Source of the DNA: Antedon mediterranea
Taxonomy: Eukaryota; Echinodermata; Crinoidea; Comatulida; Antedonidae
Direction of reading: 5' to 3'
DNA: 60,000 nt
Assembly (NCBI RefSeq): GCF_964355755.1
Contig: NC_092670.1
Location: forward strand, 40,785,795 to 40,845,794
The notes under the pieces were generated by a model. The model worked only from the letters and a program-made list of their open reading frames with translations, did not search any database and was not told the DNA's origin. The position numbers and the translations under genes are program-made. Of the stretch, positions 45,263-55,710 are shown one piece after another; the stretch's first letter is position 1; every line of letters starts with the position of its first letter.

Positions 45263-48200
45263 CTATTTTAGAATGAACTATATATAATCAAATAATAATA
45301 GTAATCTTTATTGTCAACAACAACAACAACAAAATAATTGACAAATAAACATAATTCAATGACTCAAAGCATCAAATAATAAACCAATGGAGGACAAGAA
45401 AAGTAAATAAAGCAATGAATCTGTCCGCGTTGTATCCTGGCATTAATTTCAGGTTTTATTAGTATTCACTAGGCCTACGGTATTTATGATAACAAACTAG
45501 CATGACTTAATGTCTGTAGGTAATTTGTCACCATTCAAATCAGAAGTCGTATATTATATAACTTGTCATTTGGACAAAAAGATCTAAACTCATTCTGTGT
45601 ATTTGTATTGAAACGCCTCCCTAATGGTCTGAAGTTTTAATTGTTTATTTGGATTAATTTGCTAAAAAGTTATTTATAGGCCTACTGTATACGACCAAGT
45701 AGAGTCCCAGAGTTGGTGAAAATTAATAAGTGGGATTATACTTGGATTGCATTAATACAGTCTTGTGTCTGAATTTAGCCTAAATTAGGGGGGTGGGATT
45801 ATATTTAAGTATGGGATTATGGTGGTGCATACTGTATACTGTAAATAAAATCCAGGTTGTCTCTAAATTTATAATTAAGATTTTTAGTTTAAATTTTTTA
45901 AAGATTTAACTGTAGGCATGCAAGTAATTGGTCTTTTAAGTCCGTTCCCTATAGATTTACACATTTACTTTAATACTACTTTTCCAGATGGTCTAAGCAT
46001 ACTGCACTGCACTTTAATAAGTATAGCAACAGGGTATAGTAGAAGGATACAGGGATGATGTATGAGCTTAAACAACCCAGAATTCTGCCACAAAAACAAA
46101 CTTCAATGTTTTATTGGAATTCCTATCTTTGAAAAATCTTGCCTTATTAGGAAAGGTCTTAGTACTATGGAGTGAAATAGGCAATCAAATTAAAATGCAC
46201 AATTAAAATCCTTTGAATCTATAATATGATGTGGTCATGGTTGAGGGAGGGGGGTCATTCATAGTGGGTGAGTGTCTATAATAATCATCAATAACTGAGG
46301 GATGTGAGAATTGATTCCAGATCTTCAAATTCAATATTGAATAATTTATATTTTACATACAGTAGGACTGTAGGCCTATATTTTACTTTTACTGTTTTAA
46401 TTTTTTTAATCTATTTTTGTTTGGTAACAATTTTTGATTGAATAAAAAAAAAATCTGAACCTCTTGGGAGACCAGTACTTTGAAAGAGCTATTTATAAAG
46501 GAAGATATTGTATTGTATAGGAACTGCATTCACTGACTTCTCACAATATGTTATCTCCTAAAAGCTTCTTATTTTTGTTTTCAATAAAAGGCAGTTGACC
46601 TTGTGTCAAAGTAAGTCTTGTAACACTGTTTGTTTGAAATAGTGTTTGTACATACGTATGCATAATTAATGAATTTTCTTATACCTCTGGTGTGTCTTAC
46701 AAAAATCAATAACAATTAATTAAATGTATTAGTACACATGCTTTCACAGGCACATTCATTGCAGGACGTGTATTGATTATCTTGTGAAAAACCAATTACA
46801 AAGATTAAGAACATAGTTCAACAAATGTTTATTTACGATGATGAATGAATAGTGGTAGTATGTTTTAACACTACAGCCAACCCCTATTCAGGGGACGTCA
46901 CCCGGCTAGCTATCTTTTTAGATGTGTTTATATCACTCCACGGTAAGACAACAAAATGTGTTCTTCCACGAGGAGGCCGTGTGAAAGAAATCAAACTACA
47001 GTATCAAAGCTATCAAAATGACAAAACAAACATGAACAAGTTATACATTGAAAAGAGAGAAAATAAAGTATGTTAATAGGTTTATGGTAAATTAAAACAA
47101 AAATGCTAAAAATTAAAAAACTCACCACAAAATAAAGGCTTAAATAATTAAGAAGATGCCTATATTGAGTCCTGAGCCTTTAAAAAGGATGCTATTACTA
47201 CTTAAATGTGAAAGTCAACCAACTCTTATTCCAATTAAAACATAGATTAATTAATTAGATTAGTCTTTTGTATTTTATGCATTATTTGCATACCGTACAA
47301 CTGTATAAAAATGAATGTACTTGTATAGGTTATATGTATTTATATACATGTGTTGTAATTTGTATTATATATTAGGTTATTGTAATTTTATATTTTATGA
47401 CCGCAAGACCCTTCGTAGCTAAAACAAAGGTATCTGGGATAGCATCCAAAATGTCTATGCTTGGACAATAGAAGGCACCAAAATATAGTGTGTTGCTAAA
47501 ACAAAAATGTATGTTTTGTCCAATAAATATACTATTAGGATATTGAATAGTTGAATATAAAAAGTGTTTGCTTGTTTCGTGCTTTGAATATTTCTTAGAG
47601 TATTTTTAATGACAAGAAAATGTCATTTTGTTCTTCAGATAGTCATAAGTGATCCACAAAATATAACATAATGTTTGTTTTATAAATCTCATAATCTCAT
47701 GTTAACTTGCTTTTCAATGTTCCAATAAATGGCAACGTTTTATCATGCAGTTTGCTTTAGATAGACCTATAACTCACATTCTAAAACAACAGCCGATGGT
47801 AGTTTAATATGTTTGTTTTGAAAATCTGTGAACATTTCCAGCATTTGAAAACACAAGTGTTTGGGCGTCATACTGTACAACTTTGTTTTTGTTTGTTTAT
47901 CTGTCAAGATTTAAAATATGTTATGATTAATTTTTGTTGATTTTTTTAAAGTCCTAAAGTAGCAAATTTTAAAGAGTTTTTATGCACGTTTTTAACCTTT
48001 TATATTTTTTAAACACCTGATATGTTTTTTTCTGTATAAATATGTTTTTACATTTTTTTTTAATTGATTAAAAGTAGTTTTACAATATAGACATATACAA
48101 CAGTTGATCTACAGTAGTAGTTTGTTTGGTAAAAATATCAATATCAAAACTTTTGATGAAAAAAAAGTGGTAGGTTTTGGCCTTTCCAAGTGATTCTGAA

Positions 48201-49374
48201 GAATTTCCACTTGAACAAAAAAGTATAAAGATGAATATCTTGTTTTTATAGAATTTGCTTACTGTATGTTAAAATGTCTTCAAGTCGTTTATATAATGAT
48301 TATTCATTATTTTTAAAGCAATAAAACTAAAAATACTGGGCTGGCCGTAGCCCCCAGTATGGTTTGTAAGGTTTCAACCTTACCACTTTTTCACAAAATG
48401 GCTTGAACTGATATTGTTCCCTTTTCTTTTGAAAACCGCACCACTTTATTTCTTATGGCTACATCACTGAAATATTGTGAAATAAATAATCAGGGAATAA
48501 TTTCACAAAGATGAAACTATAAGAGAGACAAATGTTGCCTGAGCCAAGACGCGACTCTTTTATGATGCAAATTATAAACCCATGAAATAGCAACCTGGTT
48601 TCAATACATTCTGCCTACTATATCATAACACATATTACTTACTTACCATAAGGTTGCTGCCCATTTACTGGATATTTCAGCTACAGTAGATACAAAATAA
48701 ATAAAAGGAAATTGATAAGAACCTTCATCAATATGACACAAATGACATCATCACCTCTGTAATAATGACTTGACATTTGAAATCATTCACTACACTGAAG
48801 GCGGCCTAGGGTATCAACCTCTAGATCCAAGACATTTCTTTTCAACATCGAAAAATATTGACTTGTTATACAGAAAGAAATCAATATTAAAGGCAATTTC
48901 AACGCTTCTCGTGGAGTAAGAAAAACAAATCAATAAATATAATCCATCAAGTGGTGCTTTAGAATGAATAAAATCTACAATATATATGAAGATATCACCT
49001 GCCTGGTGTAACACCTAATCAACTATAAGTTAACATATATCTACTCACCTACACTGCTATAAACAGTTATCATTTTTTGTTTCAATTTCAATACACATCA
49101 ATGTATTAGGCAGAACAAAACAAATCACTATACTCAAACAAGGTTCTAAAAAGATGATAATGATGATGATTATGAAAATAACAGTTTTTCCCAAATTATA
49201 GTAATTCCTAATCAACGTTTGGTCACTTCTTATAATAATACAAGAAATGTCACATTACTACCCTGTCATTACAAAAAAAAATTCATAATGAAGCTAGTTA
49301 TCAGCACAATTGTGTTTTGACCTGACCAGGTACCCATTTATACACTTGAGTGTAAAAAGGCAGACATAATATGG
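45263..49374. other. AT-rich non-coding DNA
   Basis: 45263-45310 is the right flank of the duplicated segment (AGAATGAACTATATATAA). A 74-codon frame at 46852-47076 shows no domain. Otherwise I see nothing that can be named across this long stretch. Confidence 0.45.
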
Positions 49375-49406
49375 TCACAAAGTTTGATAGTGTAGACAAA
49401 GCTTTA
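49375..49406. mobile_element. Family A element remnant, copy 9
   Basis: Only the right TIR remains: CACAAAGTTTGATAGTGTAG, then ACAAAGC and TTTA. Confidence 0.8.
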
Positions 49407-49949
49407 GTGCGGAACAAGATACAATATGGAGCATATTGAGGAACAAGTTGGATAATAGATTAACAGGAAAAAACTTAAGCTTTAAATGTTAAAAAGAGGA
49501 TCTTGAAAATATCCTCACAATCAATTGCACAGTTTACACAGCCTTTTGTGCATAACTGAACAGTGCATTACGATATATTAGCCATATGGACAATTTTATA
49601 TTGAGCTGTTTTGGAAAATAGATAGTTTACTATTTACTAACAGGAATCAATATAGAAAATCAATTATCGTAAACCTTTATGAAAGTTAAACAGAACATAA
49701 AAAACTCTAACTGAACCTGACTAAGTGAGATATAAATAAATATTTTAATGATTTTTATGTAAATTAACAGACATTTGACATTTACAGCAAAGCTTCTTTT
49801 TAATTGAAATAATACCGGATCCATAGGATGTTGTCATAGTTACAATGTAGTTAATTTAGGGGCTGCTCCAAAAGGTTGGGGAAAGTGTGCTAGAACATGA
49901 GGTAAAGTGGTCAGACCTCCCCTTCCCTTCTAAAATGGCCTCTATCTAC

Positions 49950-50279
49950 TCAAAGATGTATTGTCCTCCAAAAACATGAAAAATGAAGATTAAGAAAATC
50001 AGGCATTAAATAGGACATTTTGCAGTTTTATAAAAGTTATTCAGTCTGTAAAATAATAAAAAAAATATTTGTTCACTTATAAAATGACAAAAGAATCGTT
50101 TAATTTTAACCAAAAACATTGTCTGAAAGACAATTCAAGTGTTTTTTGCTTTAAATTACATTGTTTTTAGGTAAGTACATTTTTTTTTATCCAGTTTTTG
50201 GTCAAAGTGAATAACTATTGTATGACATTAAAAACAAAATTGAAAAAAAAAAAAACATTTTCAGGGAGACAATATTTAA
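49950..50279. mobile_element. Short TIR element, family B, copy 3
   Basis: AAGATGTATTGTCCTCC at the left, then CATGAAAAATGAAGATTAA as in copy 2; right end TTTTCAGGGAGACAATATTTAA, with the outer CATC lost. Interior ~290 bp, the longest of the three. Confidence 0.82.
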
Positions 50280-51020
50280 CACTATTAAGCTTTGTCTTCA
50301 TACTCTACAATGTTTCTTTTAATGCCTATTAAGGTAACAACAAGATGGAATATTTAAGTTAATTGATATAGATGAAGAAGAAAATAAAAAGCTACTAAAA
50401 CCATTAACTTATCAAATTTAATGAACATTAAATTCACGAATGTGTCAAGAGTTTAATTTAAAAGGGGTGAAAGTTTGATTTAATTGCTAAACTAAGTCTG
50501 CAAAAACAATTTTATTTTCCTTTAATCACCATCATCTCCATATTTTGACTATTTCATCTGATCTACAGTAATTTAAACAGGCATGTTTCAAACTGTTTGT
50601 ACTGCAGTAATGATAGGTTACTGCAGTATAAATACACTGTCAATGGTAAGCTCTTCGGAGCATTTGTTAAAAAACAATAAAATATCACTTTTGAACTAAT
50701 ATAATATTTAATGCTCTTTAAAAAATGCAGTTAGGGGAAAAAAATTGGAAAATAAAAAGTGCAACAACTTTTGAAATGCAACATTACAATAAGGTGAGAA
50801 GGGTTTTTACATAACAATACATTAATGGATTGTGTAATTCTACTGTAACCATGGGAAAACAGAATCGCATTTACTTCACCTGATGATGTATGTTTTCATT
50901 TTATTTTTATTAAAAATCCTGAAATATGTATCACAATCTAATTTATTGAAATAAAAAGAATTTAGTTTTACTTGTTTTCGAGGAACTATATTACAACAAT
51001 CTTACTGAGTGTAAGTTTGG
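50280..51020. other. Non-coding DNA with one CTGCAG palindrome pair
   Basis: TACTGCAGTAATGATAGG then TTACTGCAGTA at about 50600-50630 repeats the motif of the 39-41 kb cluster. No exon. Confidence 0.5.
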
Positions 51021-51155
51021 TACTACCAAACTAAATGTGATGTGCCCATATATAGACATGATGATGTCATATCACTACCATATTTGGGCATATCGCTACC
51101 ATATTTGTGCACATCACACTTTTTTTTTGTTTTTTTTAGTGTAGACAGAGCTTTA
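51021..51155. mobile_element. Short TIR element, family A, copy 10
   Basis: The left TIR is degraded (GTACTACCAAACTAAATGTG). The middle TATAGACATGATGATGTCAT and ATATCACTACCATATTTGGG are clear; the right end is TAGTGTAGACAGAGC + TTTA. A T-rich tract has replaced part of the right arm. Confidence 0.82.
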
Positions 51156-51265
51156 TTCAATGCAAGGCGGTAGATGCAACAAAAATAATTGACCAACCAC
51201 AAGTGAGGGATTATCCTACTGCGATTGGTCCTAAGTTTGTTGTGTCCGAGTGGGAACCAAGCTTT
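51156..51265. mobile_element. Family E (GGTTCCCACT) element fragment
   Basis: CTGCGATTGGTCCTAAGTTT, then CGAGTGGGAACCAAGCTTTA. The AGTGGGAACC end matches the arms at 59845-59931 and the GTGGGAGCA end at 58190. It directly abuts family A copy 10, so these elements nest or cluster. Confidence 0.5.
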
Positions 51266-53063
51266 AGAGCTATACAACTTACACTTACTGTAATTTAATA
51301 TAAAAACATAAACTGTAATTAAAATAATACTAATTACAATCGAAGGCATCTGTTAAACATTTTGAAAATTTTCATTTAATTTTATATGATCAATCACATT
51401 GAAAAAAGGTATTATTTACATTGAATTGAATATGTCAATCTACGTAACTAAGCAATATTTCCAATGAGGTCAACTGAGGTCATACTTCTGATACATCCAA
51501 ATTATCAGCTGCCAATTGATTGTGTCATGAAAAAAATTAATCATTTGAATGCAAAAAAAATGACACTTATTAAAATTAGTCGTGCACAATATTAGAAGGT
51601 AAGAAGGCTTACAACAAAATATATGAAAGCGTTAATTAAAATATACATTAGGTTTGCTCATCATCAGTTCCAAATAGATAATCCTATAACTAATTCAGAG
51701 TGAGGGAACATGTTCTGTTTTCAATCATTCAAGTTTCTTGAAACTTTGCCTTCAACTAGTTGGATCACATTAATGTATGGAACGCAATTGCTGCGAAAAA
51801 CATACATAGTTACCAAAAAAATATCACAAACACTTGAATGTATATTATTGGACTAAGGCAATCTAACGGGACACTGAGCTCGCTCTGCCTAAGAACTCGC
51901 AACAGTCCTTTGATCTTATGTCTGGCTGCGACAAATACCAACAGTACTGTACAATGCACATTATTCCCCGCTGCGTGCTGTATCTTTTAAGGGGTGTGGA
52001 ACTGATCATATCGCAGCCACAGATAAACCCTTTGATCTCCAGAGCTGTAGTTGACAGAAGAATTGAAATAAGAATATAAAACTTTACTGTAGTGATGGTT
52101 AGAATTGTCTTTCATTCTTTAATCAAGAATTCTTTCTAAAATCTGAGCTCATTTACATCGTCACAAAACAATCATTTATTTTCATCCATCAGACTATAAA
52201 TGTACTGGTAATGTTACCGCCAAATTGACATTTATTACCATTACATGATTAAAAAGGTTAATGTTTATGTGAATCAAAAGTCATCTGTTGCGAAACATAA
52301 TAGTTATTTACTGGTAAGACGCCAATATGCCAAATGAAATCAATCATCTTTAAATCAAAGTTTAAGTTTTCAAATTTTTTTCTTTTTATTCATAACTCAT
52401 CACGACACTTAGAAAAAAATCTGAAGGAAAAAAATTATTCAAAATTAACGATACAGACAAATGATGAGGACAACCAAATGTCATTTCTTTTACCTGAAGG
52501 ACAAATGAATATTTAATATCTACATGCAAGGCCTCTTAAAACCTTTTTTTTCCCGTTTTTTTTTCAGATTAAGATAATATACTGAGTATTATTGTTGCAA
52601 ATAGATATTGAAAATCATATTTTTTATGGGGAAACACAATAAGACATGTTGACAAAATAAAACATTGCATGTGAGATAACAAGATTATTTTGACATTTAA
52701 TAAGTTTTCCTTCCAAAATATATTTCCTCAATTTAATATGAATTTACGAGTCTGCAAAAAATTGAAGCAACAGAAAAAGCAACAATCAACGTCCGATAAT
52801 TTATAAATTCAATAGAGTAGATTTAAATTGAAAATGGTTTTGATAGAAAACAATTTAGACTTGAAACATTCATTAGGAATTTTTTTACGGTAAAAATCAA
52901 TAAATCTTCGTTTCAAACTTAATGAACATCTAGTTACATTAATGCATTTTCCCATTTAATTGGAATAACAATAAAGAAGAAAAATAACAAAACACAGAAG
53001 ATGTGCTCTTCTTGAATTATAAGAGTTAATGCGTTAATAACATTTCATCTGGTTTTACAAAGG
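51266..53063. other. Non-coding DNA with a GC-richer island at 51845-52060
   Basis: The island contains TGTCTGGCTGCGACAAATAC and, ~100 bp on, ATCGCAGCCACAGATAAA, an imperfect inverted repeat, with CCTTTGATCT beside each. A 54-codon frame crosses it (starts ATG TCT GGC TGC). Its nature is unknown. The rest is AT-rich. Confidence 0.4.
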
Positions 53064-53229
53064 TATAACAAAGATTTCTTTTTGTAACAACCAAAAAAAA
53101 GTATTAGCGAACTTAAGTAGTTAAGGTAAGGTAAGTCAGGTAAGTAGTTAAGAAACTTGTCAGGTTTCGAAACGTTCTGTAAGTTCGCTTATAATTGTTT
53201 GGTTTTTACAAAAAGAAATTTTTGTTATA
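53064..53229. mobile_element. Foldback (long-TIR) element
   Basis: Arms 53064-53115 and 53180-53229 are inverted copies: TATAACAAAGATTTCTTTTT ... AGCGAACTTA versus TAAGTTCGCT ... AAAAAGAAATTTTTGTTATA, roughly 50 bp each with a few mismatches around a 64-bp spacer rich in GGTAAG. Non-coding MITE-like element. Confidence 0.8.
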
Positions 53230-53640
53230 GAGTTAATGTGGTTAAGCTTGGTTCCTAGGTTCCTTGGTTCAAATCCTAAGTCAGGTTTTTTTTTTCAGGA
53301 AATGTTTTTTTTTCACCCACAATTCAGCATTTTGTGTATTCTGTATATGTGTTTGTTATGTGAGAGTTATAGCTTGGTGGTATAATGCTTGATTACCAGA
53401 AATCTGTGTTCAAATCCTGTCAGATGTCAGGAGTTTTTCTCTTGAAAACAAAAATATTTCCATTTGCAAAGACAATAAAACTATAATTGGTTATGTAGAG
53501 AATTCTGTGTCATGTGTTTTGTTTCTGATATAAATACATGAATACAGTATAGAGGAGTTGTAGCTTGGTGGTATGATACATGGTTAACAGGAATCTGGGT
53601 TAAAATCCTGTCGGATGTCAGGATTTTTTCTCTTTATAAA
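53230..53640 (+). mobile_element. Cluster of tRNA-like SINE pieces (three in a row)
   Basis: Piece 1, about 53230-53300: TGTGGTTAAGCTTGGTTCC and TTGGTTCAAATCCTAAGTCA. Piece 2, 53360-53445: GAGTTATAGCTTGGTGGTAT and GTGTTCAAATCCTGTCAGAT. Piece 3, 53552-53632: GAGTTGTAGCTTGGTGGTAT and GGGTTAAAATCCTGTCGGAT. Pieces 2 and 3 both continue into GTCAGGA-TTTTTCTCTT, the same post-B-box segment as the SINE at 2874. Direct neighbours of one family. Confidence 0.7.
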
Positions 53641-54270
53641 AAAAAGACTTTGTTTAGAGAATTGCATGTTCATGAAAAAAAAAACGTCACATGGAATTAT
53701 TTTGTTTAAGATGATGATAAGTAACAACAAATTTGAATTCATAGAACCTTAATTAAGGACGATGTATTTTATAATCAGCGTTTTCTAGGATTTGGCAAAT
53801 TTGACTAATATCCAACAAGCTTAAGTCAGTTGATTAATATTTTTTTACTCCAAAAATAAGATGGAATATGGATATATTGATTTATTAGGACATAAAGATT
53901 ATTGTTATTATGACTTGATCTATAACTAAGTCTAGCTTGAGTCTTAATTGCTTACTTAAGTATAATTATGACAAAAGGCAGCATTAGGCATGCCTTAGAC
54001 GCATCATCACAGTTCATTATATCTACATATCGTCTATGGCTTTGACAACATTATGATACTGTAATACAAAAGCTGATTCAGGGACCTGCAGAATTTTGGC
54101 TGCACAATCAAGGTAACAATATCTGGAAATGACAGATGTTTTCCTAGCATTTTCAGAAGGCTGGTGCAGATCATTATGAGGAAGGGGGGAAGGCTATGGT
54201 TGTTTTTTTTCCTCAAATTTCCCTGTGTTAGTAGTACTAGTAGTAGGCCTAATACACAGGCAATTATTAT
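53641..54270. other. Non-coding DNA
   Basis: Nothing recognised before the palindromic array. Confidence 0.5.
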
Positions 54271-54510
54271 ATGAGATGTATGCACTACATCTCATGAGAT
54301 GTATGCACTACATCTCATGAGATGTATGCACTACATCTCATGAGATGTATGCACTACATCTCATGAGATGTATGCACTACATCTCATGAGATGTATGCAC
54401 TACATCTCATGAGATGTATGCACTACATCTCATGAGATGTATGCACTACATCTCATGAGATGTATGCACTACATCTCATGAGATGTATGCACTACATCTC
54501 ATGAGATGTA
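54271..54510. repeat. 23-bp palindromic tandem array, ~10 copies
   Basis: The unit ATGAGATGTATGCACTACAT + CTC has period 23. GAGATGTA and TACATCTC in each unit are inverted, so every unit can fold into an 8-bp hairpin and neighbouring units join as CTCATGAG palindromes. No mismatch is visible. Confidence 0.95.
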
Positions 54511-55105
54511 TTGTATGTGTTATGCGCAATTTGAACTTAAAATGAAACATAATAAATGCGAAGATAACATGTGTATAATACACAACATCAATGGCATACA
54601 CAATTAAATAATATTATCACTTAATATTATCAACTTAAAATAAATCAAAATAAATGTAAAAATAACAAAAATTAATGTAGTAATACACAACATTGTCTAC
54701 CGCCACCAACGTTTAGACTTGCTATCAAAACATAGCCATACAGTAGGCTAGAGCATCTTTGGCTAGAGTAGTATTAGCTGCCCGCCGGGAACACCACCTT
54801 TGTGGTCCTTTGTCGGGTCTTCGACGGTATGCTAACAATAACAATATTTTCACTACTAAAATAAGGAAATGCGATATTATCTTTAATTTTGAATCATTCT
54901 TAGAAATTACTATGAAAATATGGGTGTGCATGATTTCACAATCTGTCGAAAAACCTTGCGCAATTTGCAGATTACTTGCGCAATTTAATACGTTGCTTGC
55001 GCAATTTGAAACAGATGTTTCAATTCAAATTGCGCAAGGAATTCTTTGCGCAATTTTAAATTGCACAAATCGTTCAAATCGCGCATAACATATGCACTAC
55101 ATCTC
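54502..55105. mobile_element. Inverted-repeat element with TTGCGCAATT cluster
   Basis: Left: GATGTATTGTATGTGTTATG, then CGCAATTTGAAC. Right: GTTCAAATCGCGCATAACAT, then ATGCACTACATC, the reverse complement with several changes. The outermost part equals the unit of the arrays on both sides. Inside the right half TTGCGCAATTT or its complement occurs at least six times (54957-55060). A GC-rich patch at 54775-54830 (CCCGCCGGGAACACCACC) is unexplained. No transposase seen. Confidence 0.6.
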
Positions 55106-55162
55106 ATGTATTGTATGCACTACATCTCATGTATTGTATGCACTACATCTCATGTATTGATT
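55091..55162. repeat. ~26-bp tandem repeat, 3 copies, related to the 23-bp array
   Basis: TATGCACTACATCTCATGTA + TTG repeated three times. The core TGCACTACATCTCATG is that of the 54271 array, but each unit lacks the GAGATGTA arm. Confidence 0.88.
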
Positions 55163-55524
55163 GGACATACATAATTGATTAAATTAACCTAAAAGGCCTA
55201 CCAGTTAAGTACCACCATTGTTAACCTACTCAAATAAATAAAAATGAACTTAAATCTACTGCTGTGGTAAATCTGCTGTTTGTACAAAAAAGAACGTTTT
55301 ATAAATTAATAATTAACCTGTGAGCTAAGCCTGGGCCTTGTTTACAAGGCAGAACATATACTGTACTGTGGAGTACTGTAATGTATTTGTAATGTATCTG
55401 TCTGTAGTAGTAGTATTTAGTCAGAGGATCAGAAAAGGTTGAACACAAAAATGCATGTTACTCATAAACTTAAGACTCATAGTTACAACGAATCTCAAGG
55501 TCATTGTCAGTTTTACTTAATGCT
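55163..55524. other. AT-rich non-coding DNA
   Basis: Nothing recognised. Confidence 0.5.
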
Positions 55525-55710
55525 TATTATTATTATTATTATTATATCAAAATTTATAAAGCGTCAATTCAAAGACCGAGGTACAAAATCAAAGGCGCTG
55601 GGCATGTATTGTTAGTGGTCGAAAAAATGAGTTTTGAGCAATTTTTTAAATAAGGCAACAGAAGACTGAGCAGTGTTTAATTTGTGGGGGGAGTGAATTC
55701 CAGACGTATT
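55525..55710 (-). pseudogene. LINE C-terminal fragment and 3' end, frameshifted
   Basis: On the minus strand: VWNSLPPQIKHCSVFC, then after a one-base shift LFKKLLKTHFFD, the classic CR1/L2-type tail after the RT domain. It continues to GCGCTTTATAAATTTTGAT and ends in (TAA)n at about 55525-55546. 5'-truncated and frame-broken, so inactive. Confidence 0.78.

Noticed and set aside
54725-55088. Overlapping frames including ARVVLAARREHHLCGPLSG (+) and RRRPDKGPQRWCSRRAANTT (-)
   Set aside because: The GC-rich core is short and lies inside the inverted-repeat element; the two strands give equally protein-like text, so neither is credible alone.
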